Shown: in pieces, positions 32,810 through 41,204 of the stretch
Position numbering within the stretch: position 1 is the stretch's first letter
Layout: every line of letters begins with the position of its first letter
NCBI GenBank assembly: GCA_020025305.1
Contig: JAHHSG010000011.1
Span: 1 to 64,000, forward strand
Direction of reading: 5' to 3'
From: Oscillospiraceae bacterium
Lineage (GTDB): Bacteria; Bacillota; Clostridia; Oscillospirales; Oscillospiraceae
DNA: 64,000 nucleotides
Program-made: the position numbers and the translations under genes
The notes under the pieces: generated by a model
The model's input: the letters and a program-made list of their open reading frames with translations, nothing else
What the model was told of the DNA's origin: nothing
Database searches by the model: none

Positions 32810-34446
32810 ATGCTTCTCCTTTCCGCTGTATAGCCGTCAAAGGTGACGGTGATTTCTGTTCCCTCCCCCGGTGTGCTGTGGAGCTCCACCCGGGCATTAT
32901 GATACTGTGCGGCATGCTTGACGATGGACAGCCCCAATCCCGTGCCGCCGATCGCCCGGCTGTGGCTCTTATCCACCCGGTAAAATCGTTCAAAAACCCG
33001 GCTTTGATGGGCATAGGGAATGCCAATGCCGGTGTCGGCTACGCTGAGAAAAGGTCTTCCTTGTGTATGGGACACAGTGACGGTGACGCTGCCACCGTCC
33101 CGGTTATACTTCACTGCGTTGTCGCAGAGGTTGTAAATCATCTCCCGCAGCATCTGACGCTCGCCGGTCAATAAAACCGTCTCCCCCTGCAGCATAAGAC
33201 AGATTTTCCGCCGCCGCGCCACGCTTTCCAGACTGTCCAGCACTTCTTGCGCCAGAGTGTAAAGCTCTACTTCCTCCCACTCTGGCTGTACCGCCCCTTC
33301 GTCCATGCGGGAAAGGCGGAGAATGTCCTCCACCAACGCCATCAGGCGGCGGCATTCACGATAAATATCACCGGAAAACTCCTGCATTTTTTCCGGCGGC
33401 ACCAGTCCTTGGCTCATCAACTCCGCAAAGCCGGAAATGGATGTCAGCGGTGTTTTCAGTTCGTGGGACACATTGGCGGAGAACTCCCGACGCAGCGCCT
33501 CTCTCTGCTCCTGTTCCGTCACATCCATCACCAGCACCACCGCTCCGGTCACCTGCCCGCTGACCGTCACAGGGCTGGCCATCATTTGCAGCATTCTCCC
33601 CTCCTGTGGGATGCGCTGTTCCTCCCGGCTGCCAGACAGTGCCATTTCCACGGCATGGCGCAGCGTGGCAGAACCGCAGCGATAGACATTGTGGTGAACG
33701 CCGATCCGCAGGCTTTCCCGCGCACTGAGATTGCCCATGAGCACCTCTCCGTGACTATCCAGCAAAAGAAAGCCCTCACTCATATTGTCCGTCAGCGCAG
33801 AGAACTCCCGCACACGGCGGCGCAGTTCGTCCATTTGATGACGGATGGTGCTGTTTTGTTCACGAAGCCGATCGGTCAGCGGCTGCAATTCCGGATAAAC
33901 GCTCTCTGGCTTGTCCGGAACGATTGCGTTGATAGGGCGGGTGATCTGCCGCGCCAGATGTAAAGACCACATCCCTGCCCCCAACGCCACCAGCAGCACC
34001 ACCAGAAAAATGCGGCCGGCCAGCTGCAGTATCATGGTGCCTAACCCCGCCTGCTGTCTGCAAAGGCGCAGCACCGAACCGTCCGGCAGTCGCCGGGCAT
34101 AGCACAGTTCCTTGTCCAGCATAGTGCCAACGCTGCGCTTACTGCGGCCGCTGCCGTCCTCGTGCGCCTGCATAACCTCCTTGCACTCAGAAAGATCCTC
34201 TTCTACCCCACGACTGTCATAAAGCACGGCATCATGGCTGTCCAAAAGCGTTATAGTTCCCGTAAAACGCAGCTGACCCAGCTGTGTAAACTCCATGCTT
34301 TGGATCAAATAATCCGCATCCTCCTCCATATCCGCAAAGGACTGCTCCTCATAGTAGCGGTAGAGCGTATTGGAGAAGAGCAGACCGCTCACCGCCAATA
34401 CCAGCATGGAGAGCGCCAAGAAATTGACGAAGAGCTTCTCTCTCAT
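32806..34446 (-). CDS. Sensor histidine kinase (PhoR-like)
   Basis: A 546-residue membrane kinase. Two membrane segments (about 8-28 and 150-170) bound an extracytoplasmic domain. A HAMP-like linker (RQITRPINAIVPDK), a PAS-like region with FLLLDSHGEVLMGN, the phosphorylation box FSANVSHELKTPLTSISGFAEL and the ATPase motifs (YNLCDNAVKYN, VADTGIGIP, GTGLGLSIVKHA) follow. The ATG at 34446 overlaps the regulator stop. Layout and neighbours (Na/Pi transporter) suggest phosphate sensing, but the signal is unproven. Confidence 0.93.
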   Translation of the reverse strand: MREKLFVNFLALSMLVLAVSGLLFSNTLYRYYEEQSFADMEEDADYLIQSMEFTQLGQLRFTGTITLLDSHDAVLYDSRGVEEDLSECKEVMQAHEDGSGRSKRSVGTMLDKELCYARRLPDGSVLRLCRQQAGLGTMILQLAGRIFLVVLLVALGAGMWSLHLARQITRPINAIVPDKPESVYPELQPLTDRLREQNSTIRHQMDELRRRVREFSALTDNMSEGFLLLDSHGEVLMGNLSARESLRIGVHHNVYRCGSATLRHAVEMALSGSREEQRIPQEGRMLQMMASPVTVSGQVTGAVVLVMDVTEQEQREALRREFSANVSHELKTPLTSISGFAELMSQGLVPPEKMQEFSGDIYRECRRLMALVEDILRLSRMDEGAVQPEWEEVELYTLAQEVLDSLESVARRRKICLMLQGETVLLTGERQMLREMIYNLCDNAVKYNRDGGSVTVTVSHTQGRPFLSVADTGIGIPYAHQSRVFERFYRVDKSHSRAIGGTGLGLSIVKHAAQYHNARVELHSTPGEGTEITVTFDGYTAERRSI

Positions 34447-35120
34447 GTCCGCTCTCCTATCCGATACCCTACGCCCCGCACCGTCTCGATGCAATTGCCC
34501 AACTCGCCCAGCTTGTTGCGCAAAGTACGGATATGCACATCCAGCGTTCGATTCTCCGGCTCATTGCCTAAGCCCCAGACCTTACCCAGCAGTGTCTCCC
34601 GGCTCACTACCCGGCCGCGCCGCTCCAGCAGCAGACACAGCAGTTCAAACTCCTTGTGGGTCAGCGCCAGCGGCTGACCATCCAGCACAGCGGTGTGCGC
34701 TTCCGGAGAAACTTCCAGACTGCCAACATGGTAGATTTCTCCCTCTCGCTGCCCGTCGGTACGGCGCAACAGCGCGCGGATGCGCGCCAGCAGTTCCATC
34801 ATGCCAAAGGGCTTCGAGATAAAATCGTCCGCGCCACTGTCAAGGCCCACCACACGATCATACTCTGTGTTTCGAGCCGTCAGCATGACCACCGGTAAAC
34901 GGTGGGTAGCCGGCTCTTCACGCAGCTTTTGCAGTACGGAAAGGCCGTCCTCCTCCGGCAGCATGATGTCCAACAGCACCAGCTCCGGCCGACGCTGCGC
35001 CATGGCCTGCCAAAATGCAGAGGGCAGTTCAAAGCCCTCCGCCTCATACCCTTGACTTTCCAATGTATAAATGACCAGCTTGCGGATGCTGGCATCATCC
35101 TCCAAGATATAGATCAGCAT
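34443..35120 (-). CDS. OmpR-family response regulator (PhoP-like)
   Basis: A 225-residue regulator. Receiver: ILEDDASIRKL (acidic pair), LVLLDIMLPEEDG (phospho-Asp), PVVMLTARN and ISKPFGMMEL (Lys). The C-terminal winged helix includes LTHKEFELLCLLLERRGRVVSRETLLGKVWG and RTLDVHIRTLRNKLG. It partners the kinase whose gene overlaps its stop. AAGGGGGAG precedes the ATG. A TTACAA-16-TATCAT pair about 50 bp upstream could be its promoter. Confidence 0.93.
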   Translation of the reverse strand: MLIYILEDDASIRKLVIYTLESQGYEAEGFELPSAFWQAMAQRRPELVLLDIMLPEEDGLSVLQKLREEPATHRLPVVMLTARNTEYDRVVGLDSGADDFISKPFGMMELLARIRALLRRTDGQREGEIYHVGSLEVSPEAHTAVLDGQPLALTHKEFELLCLLLERRGRVVSRETLLGKVWGLGNEPENRTLDVHIRTLRNKLGELGNCIETVRGVGYRIGERT

Positions 35121-35194
35121 AGGCTCCCCCTTATCCTGTATTCTGCAGTTATGATTTCATGATAACATAGCCGATGGCGGTTGTAAAATAAAAT

Positions 35195-35230
35195 AGCTGC
35201 CTGGAGGAGTTAGTTCCCCCTCCGGCAGCT
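35195..35230 (-). terminator. Terminator of the ABC exporter operon
   Basis: AGCTGCC (35195-35201) / GGCAGCT (35224-35230) with an inner GGAGG/CCTCC pairing, followed on the minus strand by ATTTTATTTT. Confidence 0.8.
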
Positions 35231-35244
35231 TAAGAGGCAGTTGA

Positions 35245-36873
35245 TTATATTTCAATAATCTTTCCGCCGGTATGATCGTAAATGCGATGGGATATGGAAA
35301 CCACCGTTCGGTCCGCTGAAACATTACGTAGAGCTTTCAAAACGGTCTTTTCTGTTTCGGCATCCAGATTGGCAGTAATCTCGTCCAACAGCAAAATCTG
35401 CGGTTCAGCGGCAACGGCTCTGGCAATGGAAAGAAGCTGCCACTGTCCCTGAGATAAAAGTGCCGGCGCACATTCTGTCTGATAGCCATGTTCCAGATGA
35501 CAGATGGTCTCATGAATTCCTACCAGCTTGGCCGCAGCGTATACCATTTCATCGGTGATGGAATGGTCAAACAGCGTTATCTGATCCTTAACCGTTCCGG
35601 GAACCATTTGAAAAGACTGTTCTACATAGCCAAAAATCCTGCGCTTGGCATGATCGGCTATGGTGGCGGCGTTGACCCCATGGATGAGCACTTCTCCGCT
35701 CTGAGGCTGATATAGCCCCAGAAGCAATTTAAAAATCGTGCTCTTGCCTGCGCCGGTTCGTCCTGCAAGTGTCACCTGCTCGCCTGTGTCCACAAAGAAA
35801 CTGACATCTTTCAAAACTACGTTTTCATCATAGCCAAAGGTGACATTTCGCAGTTCTACACAGTGCGAAGGTACGTCCTTGGGAACGTCATCCGCCGCCC
35901 ATCGCTCTGGTTGGGCAAGGAAATGATTGATGCGGCTCACACCTGCAACCGCCGACTGTATGGTTTGAATTTCCATCCCAAGACTTTCCAGCGGAGAAAA
36001 AACCTGAGCAATATAATTGATAATTGCCACGCAGGTACCAACAGACATGCCAAAGAATGCCAAAATTCCAGCATTTCCGGAAGCAGAAAAAAGCATCACA
36101 ACCGCTACAATCATGGCGTTTAAAATCAGAATAACAGGGGAATAAACGGAGTCGTAAAAGTTCGTTTTTTCAATTGCCCGATAACATTGCCCAATATATT
36201 CATCATAGCGCTTTTCCATGTAGGGCTCTTTGCCGAGTGTATGAATGGTACGGATGCAGTGCACAGACTCGGGAATATGATTGACCGCCCGACTGACGGC
36301 GGCACGGTTTGCAAGCTGTGCCGCCAGCGTCTTTTTTTGTACCGACCTTGTAAAAAGAAAAATGATGGGCAGCAATACGAGCAGCAGCAACGCAAGACCT
36401 TTCGTCTTTGTCCATACAACAAAAAGAATACTGATCATCTTGCATGCATCGGCAAACATACTGATGATTCCGGATGTAAACAGTGTCTCTACCGTATTTA
36501 CATCGCCCACGAAGCGAGCCACCAGCGCACCGGGCTCCTGCTCATTCAGCGTGTCCGCACTCAGATGCGTTAATTTTTCCGAAAGGCTGCTGCGCAGCGC
36601 GTGGGTAATTTTCTGTCCGAAAACAATCAAAAGGGATTCGCGGGACGAGTCCAGAATACCCGAAACCAAAATCCAGATAAAATAGGCCGCAATGAGAGAA
36701 AAAGGCAACGCTGTTCCCGCCGCCAATTGATCAATGACCTTTCCAAGCACCAGCGGCGGAATGAGAGACGCCACCACAGAGCCCAGCACGGTTAACAAGA
36801 TTCCCAAGCCCAGCCAGTGAAACCGGAGCGCAGTGCTGAGGATCATCTGCAGCACATAATTTTTATCTTTCAT
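35245..36873 (-). CDS. ABC exporter half-transporter, canonical Walker B
   Basis: A 542-residue type I exporter half (six membrane helices then ATPase). Walker A is LAGRTGAGKSTIFK, Walker B ILLLDEITANLD keeps the catalytic Glu, but the signature is LLSQGQWQLLS instead of LSGGQ. It overlaps the upstream half-transporter by 11 bp. The partner has the opposite pattern (good signature, altered Walker B), so together they form one active and one degenerate ATP site, typical of heterodimeric exporters. Confidence 0.92.
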   Translation of the reverse strand: MKDKNYVLQMILSTALRFHWLGLGILLTVLGSVVASLIPPLVLGKVIDQLAAGTALPFSLIAAYFIWILVSGILDSSRESLLIVFGQKITHALRSSLSEKLTHLSADTLNEQEPGALVARFVGDVNTVETLFTSGIISMFADACKMISILFVVWTKTKGLALLLLVLLPIIFLFTRSVQKKTLAAQLANRAAVSRAVNHIPESVHCIRTIHTLGKEPYMEKRYDEYIGQCYRAIEKTNFYDSVYSPVILILNAMIVAVVMLFSASGNAGILAFFGMSVGTCVAIINYIAQVFSPLESLGMEIQTIQSAVAGVSRINHFLAQPERWAADDVPKDVPSHCVELRNVTFGYDENVVLKDVSFFVDTGEQVTLAGRTGAGKSTIFKLLLGLYQPQSGEVLIHGVNAATIADHAKRRIFGYVEQSFQMVPGTVKDQITLFDHSITDEMVYAAAKLVGIHETICHLEHGYQTECAPALLSQGQWQLLSIARAVAAEPQILLLDEITANLDAETEKTVLKALRNVSADRTVVSISHRIYDHTGGKIIEI

Positions 36874-38656
36874 CGGCGTGGCCTCCTTCCTGAGCCCGAT
36901 AAAGCGTTTCGTATGATGGGACCTGATGCATCAGCATATCATGCGTCCCTGTGATGACCTTTCCCGGCTCCATCCAAATGATCTGCTGTAATTGTGGGAA
37001 AAGATACAGACGGTGAGAAATCAGCAGCACGATACTATCCTTTGCCAGCTCTTTCAAATTGGCAAAAACCTTCTCCTCCGTATCCCTGTCCAACGCTGAA
37101 AAGGGGTCATCTAAAATGAGAATGGGCTTTTTATGACAGATGGTTCGTGCTAATGCAAGCCGCTGGGCCTGCCCCCCGGAAAGCTTGACACCGCCATTTC
37201 CCACAACGGTATCGATGCCGCTGCTCATCTCAAGCACTTCCTGATCCAAGCAGACAGCCCGAAGATATGGGGCAACATCGCCATCGTCGCCCATTAAAAT
37301 GTTATTTTGAATACTGTCATTCAGAAGCTCCGGATCATGCCCCAGATAACCAACAATACTGTGGCGGACTGCGGCGGACAAATCGGCGAGTTCTCTTTGT
37401 CCAAATTGAATAGAACCGGAATAAGGATATTCCAGAAGAAACGTTTTCCCCAGTGTGGATTTTCCGCAGGCAACCGGCCCCGTGATGCCGATAATCTGTC
37501 CCGGAGCGGCATCAAAAGACAGATTTTGAAAAACCGGCTGGGCAGCGGGGTAAGAAAAACTCAAATGACGTACACTAAGCGTATCAGCCGCGGTGACGGG
37601 CGCTGTCTCAGCGCCGTCTGTCTGCGCCATAAACGGTTTGATACGCTTCCAGGATACCTGCGCTTTTTGAACGGAATTAAAAAGTTTGGCTGCTTTTGAG
37701 GATTTGGTTGACAATTTCGTATAGCAGGATAAGAAAGTGGTAAATGCTGCGATATCCCAAACACTCCAACCTTGCCCCAGAACATTTCTGGAACCAAAAT
37801 ATAGAATAAACAATACACTGACCATGGAGATTACATGGTATAAAGGCGGCAGTGCCGCAATCCAAATATTGGCTGTGACTGCTGATTTCTCATAGGCAGA
37901 AAGACAGCGCTCATAATCTTCCTTGCGCTGTGATTCACAGCCGAAAATTCGATAAGTAATGGCATTGGAAACTCTGTCCAGTGTTGCAGCACTCAATTTT
38001 CCTGCCTGATTTTTGTATTCGCCGCCGGTGCGCTGCACCAGATGCTTCATTTTTTCAGCAAGGAGGTAAGAAATGGGTGGGAACAGCAAGCTAAGCAGCG
38101 TAAGCCGCCAATCATAATATAGAAGCATCCCGCAATAGCAGACAAGGGCGACCCCGGTATCAAATATTTCCGTTGTGAATTTCCGCATTCCCTCTGCACA
38201 ATCATCCACATCGGAGATTGCTTTTGTCATAACATTGCCGATTCCCTCCTGCTCCAGTTCCGCTTTGCTTTTCCCGAGAAGGTTGTGATAGAGAACTTTC
38301 TTCATGGAGCGGTTGACATTGTTTGCAAAGCGCCGGACATAGAACCGCTTCACATACCGGGCTCCCTGAACGATGCTAATAATGGCAACATACCATACGA
38401 CCAGCTGCAGCATGGCCTGAAAGGAGGATTGTCCGGAAAGGATATTCACCAGACACCCCGCCAGCTGTCCTTCAAACCAAGGGCCGGCCAGCAAGCCGAA
38501 ATTGTAGATCAATCCGGAAATGGTAACGGCCAGCAAGACCCTCCATTCTGCACGGAAATACCCCATAATACGATCGGGACGAAAGCTTCTTTTTCCTCCT
38601 GATATGATGGGCTTTGCGCTGCTATGATTCGATTTGTTTTTCATAATAATCACCAT
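36863..38656 (-). CDS. ABC exporter half-transporter, degenerate Walker B
   Basis: A 597-residue half-exporter. Walker A GITGPVACGKSTLGK, signature KLSGGQAQRLALAR (canonical), Walker B ILILDDPFSALD with Asp in place of the catalytic Glu. First gene of the two-gene operon. Start at 38656 (MVIIMKNK) or at the in-frame ATG 38644. Substrate unknown; heterodimers of this type export drugs, lipids or peptides. Confidence 0.92.
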   Translation of the reverse strand: MVIIMKNKSNHSSAKPIISGGKRSFRPDRIMGYFRAEWRVLLAVTISGLIYNFGLLAGPWFEGQLAGCLVNILSGQSSFQAMLQLVVWYVAIISIVQGARYVKRFYVRRFANNVNRSMKKVLYHNLLGKSKAELEQEGIGNVMTKAISDVDDCAEGMRKFTTEIFDTGVALVCYCGMLLYYDWRLTLLSLLFPPISYLLAEKMKHLVQRTGGEYKNQAGKLSAATLDRVSNAITYRIFGCESQRKEDYERCLSAYEKSAVTANIWIAALPPLYHVISMVSVLFILYFGSRNVLGQGWSVWDIAAFTTFLSCYTKLSTKSSKAAKLFNSVQKAQVSWKRIKPFMAQTDGAETAPVTAADTLSVRHLSFSYPAAQPVFQNLSFDAAPGQIIGITGPVACGKSTLGKTFLLEYPYSGSIQFGQRELADLSAAVRHSIVGYLGHDPELLNDSIQNNILMGDDGDVAPYLRAVCLDQEVLEMSSGIDTVVGNGGVKLSGGQAQRLALARTICHKKPILILDDPFSALDRDTEEKVFANLKELAKDSIVLLISHRLYLFPQLQQIIWMEPGKVITGTHDMLMHQVPSYETLYRAQEGGHADER

Positions 38657-39134
38657 GTTCTCTCTCGCCTTTTCCCCTTTTGTACTGCTCTGTGCCTTTT
38701 TCGAGCAGTCAAAGCTCCTTCTCCTCTATTAAAAACATATCGCTTTTTCTCTGAAAAATGTGGTGCCGTCCGTTTTGATAGGGGGCACAGCCATTTTCGT
38801 GACAATGAACTTCTTTAAAAGGCCTGTTTCCCCCCACTACTCCAACGCTACATGCTATGCCATCAAACGCTTGTGCTCCTTTGTTTTTCCTACATACTTA
38901 AAAGAAGCACACCTCCATTGTTTGCGCTTCTTTCTGAAAAAACTAATTTGTATCCCATTGCAAACCGTTCCACCTGTGTTCCCTTCCATCATAAGCAGAC
39001 TTTCGCATAAAGCTATTATACTTCCCTCCGGTTAGATCAGCAAGGGTAAGATAGCGTTTGTTGCTTACCCTTGGGCAATCATGCAGTTTTTTGGGGGGAG
39101 AAATGGCATGGGTACTGACAGGTATAACCTAGAA
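38657..39134. other. Gene-free interval
   Basis: No gene with a ribosome binding site and recognisable protein was found. It precedes the integrase relic and is probably decayed mobile DNA plus the ABC exporter promoter. Confidence 0.45.
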
Positions 39135-39325
39135 AGAGCCCACCCCCTTGCTCATGTGGTGATCACTGTAAACATTTCCACCAACGGGGCAAGCCGATCC
39201 TAACCATTAACGCTTGGCAGATGGTGCAAAAACTGCCGCCGATTGGGCACACCTCTGTGGAAATGCTCCGGCACTATCAGGATGTTGATCTGGATGCGCT
39301 CTGGAGGATTACAGATGTAGTTTGA
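39135..39325 (+). pseudogene. C-terminal relic of a tyrosine recombinase
   Basis: An open frame without a start ends in GHTSVEMLRHYQDVDLDALW, matching the GHxS...Y box that carries the catalytic His and Tyr nucleophile of phage and element integrases. Only about 60 codons remain and the rest of the gene is missing. It lies 130 bp from tRNA-Pro, a common integration target. Confidence 0.5.
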
Positions 39326-39341
39326 AGTATGGTCGATATAA

Positions 39342-39374
39342 AAAAGACTGCCCGACAGACAAGACAGTCTTTTC
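39342..39374. terminator. Hairpin after the integrase relic
   Basis: AAAAGACTG...CAGTCTTTT with T-rich flanks on both strands. Confidence 0.6.
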
Positions 39375-39423
39375 ATTTAAGGTATGAACACCGGTGCGCA
39401 CCAATGCTGTCAGAATAAGTGAT

Positions 39424-39454
39424 AAAAAAAGAGAGAAACCACACGGTTTCTCTC
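39424..39454 (-). terminator. Terminator of tRNA-Pro
   Basis: GAGAGAAACC (39431-39440) / GGTTTCTCTC (39445-39454), followed on the minus strand by seven T. Confidence 0.9.
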
Positions 39455-39458
39455 TTTT

Positions 39459-39535
39459 TGGTCCGAGTGTTGAGATTCGAACTCAAGGCCTCTTGAACCC
39501 CATTCAAGCGCGATACCAAACTTCGCCACACCCGG
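39459..39535 (-). tRNA. tRNA-Pro(GGG)
   Basis: On the minus strand: acceptor CCGGGTG/CACTCGG, D stem GCGA/TCGC, anticodon stem CTTGA/TCAAG with loop ATGGGGT (anticodon GGG), T stem TTGAG/CTCAA with loop TTCGAAT, discriminator A and encoded CCA. 77 nt. All arms pair. Confidence 0.95.
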
Positions 39536-39626
39536 ATATGTGCTTTCTCAAATCAGCTTATTTATATTACCACACATTTATCCCCTTTGCAACCCCTTTT
39601 TTCAAAAAATTTAATTTTTGTTTTTG

Positions 39627-39655
39627 TTGACAAATAGGTATTTCCATGATAGTAT
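39627..39655 (+). promoter_or_regulatory. Promoter of the tRNA-Ser pair
   Basis: TTGACA (39627-39632), 17-bp spacer, TAGTAT (39650-39655), 37 bp before the first tRNA-Ser. Confidence 0.75.
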
Positions 39656-39691
39656 ATATAGTGCATCTGGCTTGGATATGCTTTTACTCAC

Positions 39692-39779
39692 GGAGAGATG
39701 GCTGAGCGGTTGAAAGCACCGGTCTTGAAAACCGGCGATGTGAAAGCATCCGTGGGTTCGAATCCCACTCTCTCCGCCA
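39692..39779 (+). tRNA. tRNA-Ser(UGA)
   Basis: Acceptor GGAGAGA/TCTCTCC, anticodon loop CTTGAAA (UGA), a long variable arm (GATGTGAAAGCATC) as expected for serine, T loop TTCGAAT, discriminator G and encoded CCA. 88 nt. Confidence 0.96.
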
Positions 39780-39800
39780 GATAAATATGAAATTCAGCAC

Positions 39801-39894
39801 GCAGAAGTACCCAAGTGGCTGAAGGGGCTCCCCTGCTAAGGGAGTAGGCGGCTTAATAACCCGCGCGAGGGTTCAAATCCCTCCTTCTGCGCCA
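39801..39894 (+). tRNA. tRNA-Ser(GCU)
   Basis: Acceptor GCAGAAG/CTTCTGC, anticodon loop CTGCTAA (GCU), a long variable arm, T loop TTCAAAT, discriminator G and encoded CCA. It follows tRNA-Ser(UGA) by 21 bp and is likely co-transcribed. Confidence 0.96.
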
Positions 39895-39895
39895 A

Positions 39896-39928
39896 AAAGC
39901 AGCTTATCTTAGGATAAGCTGCTTTTTC
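39896..39928 (+). terminator. Terminator of the tRNA-Ser pair
   Basis: AAAGCAGCTTATC / GATAAGCTGCTTT with loop TTAG and a T-run. Confidence 0.9.
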
Positions 39929-39976
39929 TCTATATGCTCCTACGCATATTCTATAGCTTTCCAAGGAGATCTTACC

Positions 39977-40345
39977 ATGTTCCACACCGACATCTACGGC
40001 GGATGCTACTACGAATTCCAATATTGCCGCTGGGCAGATCCTCTCACAGAGCATCTTGACGTCCACGAATTCTGGTGTCCTGACTCCCTCTTCATCCATG
40101 ACGACGAGGTGGACGCCCACGGTGTCCCTTTTCTCGCCCACTACCTCAAATATCTGGAGACCCCCCATAGTCCCGATGGCAGTAACGAACTGTGCTGCTT
40201 TGGCATAAATTACTATGACCGAACACAAACCGCTGCCATTATCCGCCGTCTGGAAGCCGACCGCCCCCCGGACTGCGATGTATTGTTGGCTTGGCTGCAG
40301 AAAGCCGTCTTTCCCTGCCACGGTTTCTATTTTCTGGGCATCTGA
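39977..40345 (+). CDS. Hypothetical protein, 122 residues
   Basis: A soluble acidic protein rich in aromatic residues and cysteine (for example FQYCRWADP, FWCPDSLFIHDDEVDAHG, NELCCFGINYYDR). AAGGAGATC lies 8 bases before the ATG and a terminator follows the stop, so it looks real. No domain was recognised. It stands alone between the tRNA genes and a convergent operon. Confidence 0.65.
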   Translation: MFHTDIYGGCYYEFQYCRWADPLTEHLDVHEFWCPDSLFIHDDEVDAHGVPFLAHYLKYLETPHSPDGSNELCCFGINYYDRTQTAAIIRRLEADRPPDCDVLLAWLQKAVFPCHGFYFLGI

Positions 40346-40387
40346 TCTGTCCAGCGAAAAGCGCCATGCGATCTGCCCATACACAAA

Positions 40388-40423
40388 AATCCCACAGACC
40401 TCTGTCTGCGGGATTTCTTTTTT
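40388..40423. terminator. Convergent terminator
   Basis: AAATCCC-CAGAC / GTCTG-GGGATTT. One mismatch on the plus strand is a G-U pair on the minus strand. T-runs are present on both sides. Confidence 0.85.
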
Positions 40424-40769
40424 ATTTGCGACGCAGCCGATAGCTGCCCTTTCCACCCTCTTCGATGATCTGCTGCTGCAAAAGATACGGCAAAAGATTC
40501 TTGGTGAAAAGCTTCGCATTTTGCACCTGCACCTGCTTGCGGGACCACGGCGCACTCACCTTGGTGCCCTTGACCAGTGTCTCGATCTCCGCGGTGGTGA
40601 TACTCTCATGCTTTTTGAGATACTTTTCCACCTTGCTGCCTGCGGCGTTCAGCAGCCGCCGCTCCACAGCCGAACCGGGATCTTCCTCTTTCTTCAGACC
40701 CCAGATGAACAGTAGAGCCGCCAGCACTGCAAACAACAGACCCAAGCCGATGATTTGCCAAAGCCCCAT
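40422..40769 (-). CDS. Membrane-anchored winged-helix-like protein, unknown function
   Basis: A 115-residue protein: one N-terminal membrane helix (MGLWQIIGLGLLFAVLAALLF), a charged linker, then a helical domain (ERRLLNAAGSKVEKYLKKHESITTAEIETLV...NLLPYLLQQQIIEE) that could fold as a winged helix. It starts just after the PqqD-like gene's stop and is probably co-transcribed. No family recognised with confidence. Confidence 0.6.
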   Translation of the reverse strand: MGLWQIIGLGLLFAVLAALLFIWGLKKEEDPGSAVERRLLNAAGSKVEKYLKKHESITTAEIETLVKGTKVSAPWSRKQVQVQNAKLFTKNLLPYLLQQQIIEEGGKGSYRLRRK

Positions 40770-40770
40770 C

Positions 40771-41118
40771 TCACTCACCCTTCTTCCGATAGACAATAAA
40801 ACCGTTATTATGCAGCACACGCATATACTGCACCAAGCGGTTATAGAGCGCCGGATCATCACCAAACTTGTTTCTCATCAGCTCTGCCAGTTCACCCACG
40901 GTGCGCACACCGTCGATCTGCTGGAAGATGTAGCTGCCGCGCTCATCCAGATGGATGTGGCTGATCTTGGGACGGTTAAAGACCTTCTGTGCAATCTTAG
41001 CGTAGAAGCCGCGGTGTACCATATGCACCGTCACCTTGTCGTCCTCCACGTCCCATGTATTCTTATCCGAGATCATCGGTACGTAGTCCAGATAATTCTC
41101 CTGTTTCTTTTTCGCCAT
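40771..41118 (-). CDS. PqqD-family protein (RRE-like), orphan
   Basis: A 115-residue protein. Residues about 50-110 match the PqqD wHTH: FNRPKISHIHLDERGSYIFQQIDGVRTVGELAELM. PqqD domains bind RiPP precursor peptides for radical SAM enzymes. No radical SAM enzyme or precursor-like ORF is visible nearby. The ATG at 41118 follows GGAGGC. Confidence 0.8.
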   Translation of the reverse strand: MAKKKQENYLDYVPMISDKNTWDVEDDKVTVHMVHRGFYAKIAQKVFNRPKISHIHLDERGSYIFQQIDGVRTVGELAELMRNKFGDDPALYNRLVQYMRVLHNNGFIVYRKKGE

Positions 41119-41141
41119 GGCGATGCCTCCTTTACAACAAA

Positions 41142-41171
41142 CCGGGCCATATACAGAAGTATATAGCCCGG
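41142..41171 (-). terminator. Hairpin after the OPT transporter
   Basis: CCGGGC-ATATAC (41142-41154) / GTATAT-GCCCGG (41159-41171), followed on the minus strand by TTTGTTGT. Confidence 0.7.
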
Positions 41172-41204
41172 TCAGCTGTTTTGCAAACAATATTTGCGAT
41201 TTTC

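Noticed and set aside
39836..40555. A 239-codon minus-strand frame
   Set aside because: It overlaps tRNA-Ser(GCU), the 122-residue plus-strand gene and a terminator, so it is not a gene.
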